Shown one piece after another: positions 43,137 to 52,494 of a stretch of DNA of 64,000 nt. Position 1 is the stretch's first letter. Each line of letters starts with the position of its first letter. The translations under genes were made by a program, and so were the position numbers. Under the pieces are notes generated by a model. It ran no database searches. It had not been told where the DNA came from and was given only the letters and a program-made list of their open reading frames with translations. This DNA comes from Pleurostoma richardsiae (Eukaryota > Ascomycota > Sordariomycetes > Calosphaeriales > Pleurostomataceae). Where the stretch lies: positions 372,001-436,000 of the forward strand of contig JANBVO010000034.1 of NCBI GenBank assembly GCA_030052745.1, in the 5' to 3' direction.

Positions 43137-44492
43137 ATGATTGATTTCAGACTTACGGAACAGCAGAAGGATCTCCAGGTCAAGGCTCGCAGCTTCGCGC
43201 AGAATATCCTTGCTGGAGCTCCTGCTGTCTACGCCCAATATGCGGACCAGGCATCGCGGTTCCGGTCCACCCGCCCGCTGTACCGAGCAGCGGTCGCAGC
43301 GGGACTAGTCCGAGGCCAGATCCCAGCCACTCTAGGAGGCACCTCGGGGAGCTTAGTTGACGCGGCCATCGTTGTGGAGGAGCTGTACGCGGTCGAGCCA
43401 GGTGCATCGCTCACCATCCTAGGGACGGGACTAGGCCTAACGCCGCTTATCCTGGCAGGGAGCCGAGAGCAGCAGGACAGGCTCCTTAGCCCTTTTCTTA
43501 GCGGTGAGGGGGAGCCGCTCGCGAGTTTGGTACACTCAGAGCCTGGAGGAACGGCTAACTGGCTTGAAAAGGGGGCCGACGGCCTGCAGACCACGGCAAG
43601 GGAGGCGGGGGGGGAGTGGGTGATCAATGGCGAGAAGGTGAGAAGTTACACACAAGCGACCTCTTCCAAGCCACCTACAGCACTGACGGCGGGTCTGCAG
43701 CTTTGGACGACCAACAGCGGGGGCTGGGACGGAAGAGGAGCAGACCTACAGTGCGTCGTCTGCAGGTTATTGGGTGATCCGACGGCGCCGCCAGATGTGG
43801 AGGCCGAGCCGGCGTCCTTGATCCTCATCTTGATGGTCACACGCGAGGACATTGCCGCCAACGCGCCAGGTAGCTATGAAGTTCTGGAAAATCCCGAGCT
43901 GGCCGGCCATACCGCCGCGTCTGGGCCGCATTCCCGCTTCTACGAGTTCCGGGTACCAAGCAAGAATCTCCTCGCGCCGCCGGGCAAGGGGGCGCAGGTT
44001 GTGGAGATGACTTTCGGGTCATCGGCAGCCATCGTAGGCGCAATGTCGGTGGGGATCATGCGAGCTGCCTTCGAAGCCAGCCTAGGCTTCGCCAGGTCTG
44101 ATTGCCGCGGCGGAACGGTCCCCATCATCCAGCGGCAGAGCGTCGCAGACCTGCTCGTGAGGGTCAAGACGCGCACGGAGACGGCGAGGTTACTCACGTG
44201 GAAGGCGCTGCACGCTATTGAGAACGGGCCGGGCCACTGGCTGTCTCGCCTGGAGCTGGCGCTCGAGGCGAAGATCTTCGCCTCCGATGCCGCCGTCGAA
44301 AGCGTGGTCGATGCCATGAAGGCGGTGGGCATGTCTTCGTACGTCAAGGGGCGGCCGTTTGCGCAGATGCTCAACGATGCCATCTGCCTGCCCTTGTTTG
44401 ACGGCGGCAATGTGGGCGTCCGACAGAGGCAGGTGCAGAAGATTTTCGAGATGGAAACATACGAGCCGTGGGCAGCGACCTTCGGTCATTAA
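43137..44492 (+). CDS. Nitroalkane-oxidase-like flavoprotein (acyl-CoA dehydrogenase fold)
   Basis: Exons 43137-43637 and 43701-44492 give 430 aa, starting MIDFRLTEQQKDLQV; an in-frame ATG 16 codons upstream is not homologous to relatives. The protein is collinear with the Fusarium nitroalkane oxidase, which turns primary nitroalkanes into aldehydes and nitrite with O2. Shared stretches include GEGEPLASLVHSEPGGTANWL, TNSGGWDGRGADL, ASGPHSRFYEF and LFDGGNVGVRQRQVQ. The catalytic Asp (here D401), its Arg partner (R408) and the active-site Ser (S275) are present; the Fusarium Ser171 near FAD is Thr here. The 63-bp intron (43638-43700) is in frame without stops; removal gives NGEKLWTTNSGG as in relatives. 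It could instead be a general acyl-CoA dehydrogenase, but the Asp in place of the usual catalytic Glu speaks for the nitroalkane group. Confidence 0.85.
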   Translation: MIDFRLTEQQKDLQVKARSFAQNILAGAPAVYAQYADQASRFRSTRPLYRAAVAAGLVRGQIPATLGGTSGSLVDAAIVVEELYAVEPGASLTILGTGLGLTPLILAGSREQQDRLLSPFLSGEGEPLASLVHSEPGGTANWLEKGADGLQTTAREAGGEWVINGEKVRSYTQATSSKPPTALTAGLQLWTTNSGGWDGRGADLQCVVCRLLGDPTAPPDVEAEPASLILILMVTREDIAANAPGSYEVLENPELAGHTAASGPHSRFYEFRVPSKNLLAPPGKGAQVVEMTFGSSAAIVGAMSVGIMRAAFEASLGFARSDCRGGTVPIIQRQSVADLLVRVKTRTETARLLTWKALHAIENGPGHWLSRLELALEAKIFASDAAVESVVDAMKAVGMSSYVKGRPFAQMLNDAICLPLFDGGNVGVRQRQVQKIFEMETYEPWAATFGH

Positions 44493-44901
44493 AAATGGCG
44501 TGCCGCTCATGCAACGAGGTCCATGTAGAGACAAGAACTCTTGTCCTTTCCAAGCTACCAACATCCAGCCCGCCCCCCTCCCCACCCCTACGGGGAAACG
44601 AGAAAGACAGTCACCGCAGAAGTATACAGAGTACACATGATGTAAAAAAGGTACCTACCTAGGCAAGGTAGAATAGCGGGTTGCATGCACTCATAACTCG
44701 CTTATACAAGTGCTCCCTGACCTGTTAACGTAACCCTTGTAAATTCTCGAACCTAGAGGTAAGTTACGCAGGTAGATAACGGGCATCCACTCCACCAAGG
44801 GCTAGGTCCCGCGTACCCCAGGTCGAAGAACGCTCTCCCATTCCCATGTGCTTCCTTAGAGAGGTCCTCTCCTCGTGGTGCTGGTGAGGCTTCGTCGGCC
44901 T
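44493..44901. repeat. Spacer with a TACCTA patch
   Basis: Between the oxidase and the MFS relic. A short aggtacctacctaggcaaggta patch lies at ~44649-44670. The right end may be eroded 5' sequence of the MFS relic. Confidence 0.5.
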
Positions 44902-45310
44902 TTGGGTCATTGCCAAGGAGGTAGAATCATTCAGCAGCAAGTCTCTCCTTGCCCTGTACATAAAGAGCCACCCGGCCGTCAAGTACACCATTCCCCAGCT
45001 CAACACTTATCAAACCGGAATCCCGGCTGTTGGCATTGCGTCCACAGTCTTCTGGTCCGCCCTCACCGACTTCCTCAGCGGGAAGCGCTTCCTCGTGGGT
45101 CACAAGCCCAAGTCGATGTCGGCCGTCTTCGGCGCTTATTACTGGGCTGGTGCGATATATGCTTGCTAGGCCACCTTCTTCGCCTGATGCAATGACGCCA
45201 TGCCCTGCAAGGAGGATGTGTGCTAGCCAGCATGTGACATGCTCAAAAATGCCGTGAATGCGCCGTAGAGAGTCGTCTTTCACAGTGCCTCGATAGCGCC
45301 GTGGCTCAGG
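44902..45310 (+). pseudogene. Relic of an ACS-family MFS transporter (allantoate/pantothenate type)
   Basis: One frame reads like the second half of anion:cation symporters: LYIKSHPAVKYTIPQLNTYQTG, then GAYYWAGAIYA, a Trp-to-stop in FFA*CNDAM, and LKNAVNAP*RVVFHSASIAPW, where relatives have NAWWSIVFYSASIAPW. Both lost Trp codons became stops by G-to-A change (TGG to TGA and TAG). Neither the first six membrane helices nor the C-terminal end are present, so the gene is truncated as well as punctured. The family imports small organic anions and nitrogen compounds (allantoate, nicotinate, pantothenate). Position next to an oxidase and amidase suggests a former uptake gene of the same pathway. 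Confidence 0.75.
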
Positions 45311-45686
45311 GTAAGCACGGTGTCCTGCGTTCTATAGTTGTCCTTTCCGCACTAGCAATAGCAGGGGCTGACAGTCGTCGACTCTCTCATTAGCGCAGCA
45401 TGTGGGCAATGATTGCTCGCTCCGTTGCGTTGGGCGTTTAGACCGCCGGCCAGTCATGCCAAACTGCATGGGACAGAGTCGAAGGACGACCAAAGCAGTG
45501 CAACCTAATGCTTCGGAGGCCAATAATAGCGAGGATGAGGTCGCTACGGACGATGTCTGAATACCGTGGAAGACTTATAAGTAACCAGGAATATATTTTC
45601 TCTGAGGCTGGCCGAGCTCTAAGGTGGCACCGTCTAGCTCACAAGGGCATAGAGAAAGCAGAAGCCCCTTCTGGTTCTTGAAGCGA
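45311..45686. other. Spacer between convergent MFS and amidase relics
   Basis: About 375 bp. No coding or repeat feature is supported; it may include the eroded 3' end of the transporter relic. Confidence 0.45.
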
Positions 45687-47608
45687 CTATGGCGCGGATA
45701 GTATACGCAATATCTCCCTGACGATCGCTATCGCTCTCTCCTCCTCCAGTCTTCTAGCCACAAGTTGGAGGCTAACGGGCATTCCGTGCACAGCTTCGGC
45801 ATCATCTTAAAAGAATAGTAAGAACAGCAGCGCTACCACCTGAAAGCTGGGATGAGACTCACAATCTCCGTGGATAGACCGACAAATGTGACTAAGTGGC
45901 TCATAGTCCTCTCCCCTGAGAGATCCGTCAACGTCTATGTCCACATGAACGCCGGTTGGAAACGACACGCAGGCATAGTCCAGCACATTGAACACTCCTG
46001 TAAATCCGATTACTGCCTGTCAGCAGGGCTCTGTTCGTGAAATACTGCATGAAAAGCTGCGCCCTACCGTGCCTGAACTTTCCATGCTTCACCGTGCTAA
46101 AAGGGGTGGTCGGGCCCAAGATTGCATCGATCCTGGCCTCATTCCACCTATCGAGATAGCGCTTCTGGAAATCAACCCGTTCGAGGTGGAGCTGCCACAT
46201 ATCGTAAGTGCCCAGTTCCTTTGCCGTCTCGTATGCACGCATCTCGGGCCGCCACGGCTCTCCTCCGCGCTCCACTTCCTTCCTAACAGCGAGGCCACCG
46301 TCTGCGACAAACATCCGCTCGAGCAGGTTCAGCCCTACGGCCTGGTCGATTGGATCCCAGTCAATGATCTCATGTCCAGCAGCTCGGAGTTTCTCCGCGG
46401 TAAGCCGCAGAGCACGTGCCACAGGTGCTGTAGGACGGACCATCCCGTCATGCCACAGGAAGCCAATCCTGAGCCGTGCAGGTAGAGTGGCCGGTCGCCA
46501 GGGCAGAGGTACACATCGTGGATCGCAGAGCCATGGCTGCAGAGACACGACCGCTCGACTGTAGAGTTCAATATCGTCAATTGTCCGGGCCAGGGGGCCG
46601 TTGACTGACTGCACGGCCTCTTGGCCGGGCATGCCAGACCGGCACCGGAGGGTCGGAAAACGCCCGAACGACGGCCGGAGTGTGAAGATCCCAGTGCACG
46701 CCGCCGGGATCCGCAGAGAGCCGCCTGTGTGGTAGTACTGTCAGTCACATGTGCTGCAAGCCGTCATTCGTCGACAGGTAGCCTTACCGATGTCAGTTCC
46801 GAGGCCTAGGCAGCTGCCTCTGAGCGCAATCAGAGCAGATTCCCCGCCGGAGCTTCCTCCGCTCGTGAGGTGCCTATTCCTTGGATTCACCGTCCGCCCG
46901 AAAACGTTGTTCACCGATTCGGCAATCATCATTGCTGTCGGGACATTCGTCTTTACGTAGAAGACAGCACCTGCGAGCTCCAGCATCTCCACCAACGTCG
47001 AATCGTGCTGTGCCGGGTCGCCAATGTGCGATACAAAGCCGACAGTCGCATCTAGGCCCTTGAGGTTAAAGTTATCCTTGACGGAAACCGGGAGGCCATG
47101 AAACGGTCCGACAGGCTGCCCCGTTCGTGCCAGGTGAATGTCGAGGGCTCTTGCTGTGGCCAGTGCGCGATCAAAGCACGTCTCGGACAGGCAATTGGTC
47201 TAGAAATTGTCACGGCCGGCTCGACCGGGCAGGAAGAGCAAGGGCACTACGAATCAGTTGGTGAGCGGCCGCTGCCCTCTTGCAGAATGCCATCGTCACG
47301 TCCTCCGACCTGAGTTCCCCTGCACCCAACCTGGGTAAAAGGTCCGCAGCGGTGCTGTTTGTGATGGCCAGCTCGCTAGGGGTGAACCAGCCGGATGTTT
47401 CCGGCCACGCCGTTACGTCCTCCTGCGACGTCGGGGGCAGCTACGCAGCCGGAATGACCCATTCTTGCGGAATAGAGTCAAGCAAAGCTCTACGCTTCTC
47501 AGCCGCGCGGCCTTCCCAGGGCGCGACACCAGTGGGCTCTTCCGTCCGGTCAGGAGATACCTCGGCGGGTTGGCCTGCCAGCATATACTGACCTTCGTGA
47601 ATAGTCAT
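45687..47608 (-). pseudogene. Amidase (amidase-signature family) with disabling lesions
   Basis: Five exons in order, 47608-47255, 47199-46788, 46724-46068, 46012-45863 and 45805-45687. Core motifs are intact: SVKDNF (catalytic Lys), TSGGSSGGESAL with the cis-Ser, and GTDIG|GSLRIPA (bar marks the splice join) with the nucleophilic Ser. The end reads HGMPVSLQLVARRLEEERA, as in relatives. Two defects break it. An in-frame TAG at 47441-47443 falls after IPQEWVIPAA, where relatives have a Lys or Gln. The first donor reads CTG|ATTCGT instead of GT, as if a G had become A. Without them the product would be ~563 aa hydrolysing amides to acid and ammonia. A shortened protein from a downstream ATG would lack ~60 residues but keep the triad, so residual function is not excluded. 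Confidence 0.75.
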
Positions 47609-49638
47609 TTTGAGGTACAGCGCGGATGTGCGCGCCCTTGGGCAGCCACGATGATCAACGCAAGATACAAGCTAGTGATTCGACCACCAGAGCAACGGCA
47701 AAGCAGGTGTGCAGTATCGTCTCCAACTTACGACGGTGGACGGGAGAAGATGTTAACGAGCACCAAACATCAACCCTTTCGGCCATGATATCATATCAGC
47801 CATGGCTATGCCGATATGCGGCAACGCTTTGCCGAGCGAGAAGGGGTCGGTCTGTCTCGCTAAGTCGTCCATATCATGCATCCAGATAAGGCACCTCCAG
47901 ATGGGAGACAGGTATTGTCTTCCAGATAATATAGTCTGTACTATTTTAGTAAGTACCTACCTAGGTAGGTCCCTACCTTTTTACCGTAGGTACCTATCTA
48001 TCGGCTCCGCACTACATCTCTGTGGAGACTTGATAGATAAGGTACCAGGTAGCCTATAGGTAAGGTCATACCCGTATCTTATCTACCTAAGGTAGGTATC
48101 TAGGTACCTAGGTAAGGTAGGTAGGCCGGAGCGACACGTCAGTGGGGGCCACGCCCCGGTTGGGCAGGACCCGCCTACCAGAGGAACGACGTCATCACGT
48201 GAGCCCCTCATCAACCTCACACATATGGAATTGGGTATCTTCTGCAAGAAGAACCCCTATGAGATATACATTAGTCTGATAGGCACTGCATCTCATCTTC
48301 GACTGCCATAATCGGGTTGAACGAGATACTATAGGCGACACAGCTGCTGTTGCTGTTCCAGAGAGGCAACCAGGAAAACTCTCCTGTCCCTGGTGCCGAG
48401 GGGCGGACATGCGTGAGGATTTACTAACCAAACCTCGATCGTGCCCAGCGGCGATGCGAGCTCTAGAGTCTCAGTTTTGTTCTGATGCGGGAGTTTCAGG
48501 TGTCCTGGTCAGGACAATAAGCCGCTCCCGTCTCGCATAGGCACGCCGCTGCAGGCATGGGTGAGTTGATACCTTACGTCCCTACACACCCAAGGTACCC
48601 AGGTAATTGAGGTAAGGTAGCAGCTACAATAGGTATCTAGGTAGGTACTTGGCTGACGTACTCTGGCAAGGCAAATCGGGTCGCAAACAGCCCTGACGGG
48701 AGATTGAGTCGGCACCTAGGTAGGTTGGTAAGTACATCGTCTTATGGTAGGTAACGATCGATAAGGGCCATGGCTTTTCCGAAGCAGCGACGAGGAGCCA
48801 TATCGAAGATATCTAGGTCTCCAGGTAGGTAGGTTAGGTAGGTAAGGTAGGCAGGTAAGAATGGAAATACGTGCAACGTGCTGCTCCCTTCGGCTTCGAG
48901 CCAAGGCTCTGAGAGTCGTCCCCGCTGATCATCCCATCTCTCAGGTACATCTCTCACACCCTTCACAAAGCCTCTCATGCCACCTAAGAAAGAAAACAAT
49001 CACCGACGCGGAGCCAGGCTCTTTTTCTTTCACACACAGACACGCCCTCCGTTTCCTCTCCTCCTTCACATCTTCTCATCTACTTCTCTCCCCCTCCTTT
49101 CATCTCGTATCTCCAGCTTCACCTTCCTCTACTCGACTACTTGGGCACTTCTTGACAGTCCCGAACCCTCCAAATCACAGGCACACACAGAAAATACGTT
49201 AGCCTATCTCACTCTACCTGACCTGCCTTACCTACCTAAGATACCTCAGAGTCACATCTGCTACCTCTACATCCGTAGGTAGGTACTTCTGCGTGTCCCA
49301 GCTCCTAGCTTACAGGCACCTTACGGGGCCAAGGTCTCTGAACTGCTCTGCTAACCGCTCCAGCTTCATCGCTTCAAGGCGATAGCAGGAACTTCACCGA
49401 CATCCCCAGACTGAGGTTCCTATTTACCTCATCCTAGGGACCTTCCTCGGCCAGAATTCCACCTTCATTGCAGAACCTTACCCGCAAGTCCCCCATACAT
49501 GGTGTCTCTTCTGAGGCCTTGATTGCAACGGACACGCCTGTCTTATTTTCCACTCGCAGACTCTACCTTCTCCCGCTCGAGCCTCGGCCCTCTCACGCAG
49601 GCCCGGCCGACAGAGGCAGAACTGCCGCACCTGGCGAG
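47609..49638. repeat. 2-kb intergenic region with two large TACCTAGGTA clusters
   Basis: Clusters lie at ~47944-48122, ~48590-48860 and ~49205-49285. The densest part (~48080-48125) reads taaggtaggtatctaggtac followed by ctaggtaaggtaggtagg and is strongly self-complementary. The right half (48990-49200) is a pyrimidine-rich CT tract, typical of a fungal core promoter, leading to the SET-MYND gene. An in-frame ATG at 49468 precedes the chosen start. Confidence 0.65.
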
Positions 49639-51661
49639 ATGGAGACGCAGGACAAGGCTAAGCGGCAGCCTGAGCCCACACGCGAGCTGGATATGGAGGA
49701 GAGTACCCACAAGAAGCCCAGACTACCGATCCACGAGCGGCCGCAGCTCTGCGATTTCATTCTGAGCAAGATCGCTCACAAGACTGTACCTCTCTGCATA
49801 GGCCGCTCGCACATCGAAGGCGCCGGCAGCGGACTCTTTGTCACCGAGGATGTCGCAGAGGGCGAAGAGATTCTTCGCTCTCGTCCGCTCATTCTCTGCC
49901 GCGAATCCGGTGTCGACGACGTCTGCGACTGGTGCTTCACCAATCGCAATAGCTCGGTCCATCCGGAAGGCCGCTTCTACAGCGGAGATGAGGACCCACG
50001 TCCAATTATCTCACGATGCGCACGATGCAAGGTTGCTCGCTACTGCTCCACGGTAAGCTGGCTAGGCGGGACTGCTCCGTCATATCCTTTCCCTTGTCCC
50101 GGGCCTCCTGTCTATGGGCCTAGCTACCGGTGTCTATCATTTTCCATTGCTATGCAGGGACTGACGATTGACAGAACTGCCAAAAGATGGCCTGGGCAAA
50201 CCACCATAAGTTCGAATGCAGCTCCCTACTTTCCCAGCCCAACACTCCCAGCGCGTGCCTGGCAACGCAGCGTATACTGCACTGGTATGAGAAAGGGGTG
50301 CTGAGCGCCGCCGAGATGGGTGCACTTATCGCACTCGAGACCCAGTTCGCGGCTCGCAAGGCCACTGAGATCGGAAACAGCAAAGACGACGGTGGTGAGG
50401 ACAACCCCGACTGCTTTGATCTGGCCACGGAGGCGCAGAGGCAAGTCCGGACTAGCCTGGCCTTTCAGCCCATCTGGGGCCTGCAGTGCATGGTGAGTCT
50501 CGCACTTACAGCCGTGAGACCGCTGGAAGTGTGCGTCCTACTAACCTTGGGCCATGTCCTTCGTTCCCTCCGATGCAGGTCCTCACAAATATTTTTAGCA
50601 TACGTCCTGCAGAGAAAGAGTTAACCTACGGCACTTGCCTCGACCTTCCCTCCTCCCTGCTTAATCATTCCTGTCTTCAGAACGCATATGTCTTCATCGA
50701 AGGGCGAGACGTTCGCGTTCGGACTCTGCGTCCACTGCACGCAGGAGACGAAATCACGGTGTCGTACGTGGATCCGGGCATCGGCGTCATCGACAGACGC
50801 GATAAACTCAGAAATACTTTCTTCATCGACTGCAAGTGTACGGCCACATCACCCGCATCACACAAGCTTTGTCATACTTTACCTGGCTTGACTACTCGCT
50901 GACAATGTATGCGTGCAGGCCCGAAATGCAGGGTAGAGATGGCGGAGAATCTAAAACAGGCCATCAACACGGGGACGAGGCTTACGGACTTGCAACAGGC
51001 CCAGACCGAGTTAGAGAGGCGCTCCTACGAAGCGCAGCAGGCTTATTTTGACGTGTACCCGAGGAACATCGAGGTGGTATACAAATTCGAGAAGGTCGTT
51101 CAGGCTGTCGCACAGAGGGTGTTCCCCGAGGGTGAGTGGCCGGACCACCTTGCACCCATGCCGCACGTCCTGAAGAACCTATCGCACCTATACGAGGGCA
51201 GCAGTCACGTAAGCCACCTGCGTTATCTAGTGCGAGGCACGCTTTACCGGCGAACGCAGGCAGGGCCCGCCTGGGTGCACGACATGCTCTTCCTCGTTAT
51301 CTCGCTGATCCGTACGAGCCAACACCCGGACGACCTGGCCATATGGGCAGTTAGTGCGTTCCCCACACGTTCCGAGCTGCGGACCATTGCGCGTGGCTAT
51401 CTGGTACGGTTGTGTTTGGATGCGCGGATGGCGTTTGGGTTCGACACCAAGTATGTGAAAGCCCTCTACGTATTCGCTGGCAAAATGCTCGAGTACAAGG
51501 GTGATCCGGCCATTGCAACAGCGGCGTTCGAGCGATCCTTCAATACTGGCCAGGCCAGACTCCGGGGCTGGGTGGGCATGGACGAACCGGCTTCCGAAGT
51601 GGCGCTGCCACCCGACAATCAGGTCGCGATGCTAGTCGGGGACGTCAAGAGACTGCAGTAG
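49639..51661 (+). CDS. SET-MYND domain protein (SMYD-like)
   Basis: Four exons, 49639-50052, 50175-50492, 50579-50837 and 50919-51661, give 577 aa starting METQDKAKRQ. A split SET domain encloses a MYND zinc finger, the SMYD arrangement. The first SET part is SHIEGAGSGLFVTEDVAEGEEI; the MYND finger is CDWCFTNRN...CARCKVARYCST|NCQKMAWANHHKFEC (bar marks the splice join); the second SET part is LDLPSSLLNHSCLQNAYVF with the NHSC motif and DEITVSYVD. The post-SET Cys are FIDCKC|PKC. A TPR-like C-terminal domain follows. Relatives methylate lysine on histones or other proteins. An extra in-frame ATG at 49468 would add 57 residues without family support. Introns are 122, 86 and 81 bp. Confidence 0.9.
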
Positions 51662-52494
51662 AGGAGAGGCCAATTGCTATAGGGATACCGCTAGGTATAA
51701 TCGAAGGGCCAGCGGTACGCATCACCTGCACAGGACTCGACCAGGCATGTCGTATCCGGATTCACAGGCAGTTTAGACTCGGGTCCCTGAGCCGTCTAGA
51801 CGCCAGTTAGAGTAGTACCTAGCCAGCATCAGCAAGCCCGTGGCGATGGTCACAAAGGAAATCCCAGCCAGAGACAAGGGACGAGAGGCATGGATTGATG
51901 CGTTCAGGCAGGGTATCTTAAATAGCCAGACAGCTTATGCATAATTGCTTGCAAGGTATTGTCGTCGGCTCACTGACGGAGCGAAGCCGTGTATACAGGT
52001 TGAAGCTTGGGGAGAGCTGTAATGGTTCCAATCGCCCACTTGCATGCATGAGACCGAATGCCGTCCATCATGAGGGTCTGCCTTTCGCCAGACCTCGGGC
52101 TACTGCAAGCTAGGTCCCTACATGTCCATGGAGTCTTAATAAATAGATGATTCGTACAGTCAGAGCAAGGACATAGTGGACTTGGTGTCTGGCCATGAGT
52201 AAGCGATGAGCTGTCTGCATTGAACGAGCAGGGCATCCCCAGCCAGTCTATCCGATGATGGCTATGACTCCTGCCCAGTCGTCTAGGCCTGCCTTGATCC
52301 AGCAGGGCCCAGTTGCAAGAATTCCATAGAACGACCCGAAGAGAGGAGGCCGGCAAGAGCAAAAAATGGAAACCACTAGACTATACCGTTACCTTACCTG
52401 GTTTCCATGCCTTGGCCCACTGTTCACCTATCACAGGTCGAGCTCCAGCGCTCCTTTCCTAGAGTGCCCTGCAAATATCCCCTTGTCTGGTCGT
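51662..52494. other. Intergenic between convergent genes
   Basis: About 830 bp between the SET-MYND gene and the 3' end of the disordered-protein gene. Open frames are short and not family-like. No RNA or repeat feature seen. Confidence 0.5.

Noticed and set aside
46335-46748. A 137-codon minus frame within the amidase
   Set aside because: It is the shifted frame of exon three of the amidase; the amidase motifs are in the other frame.
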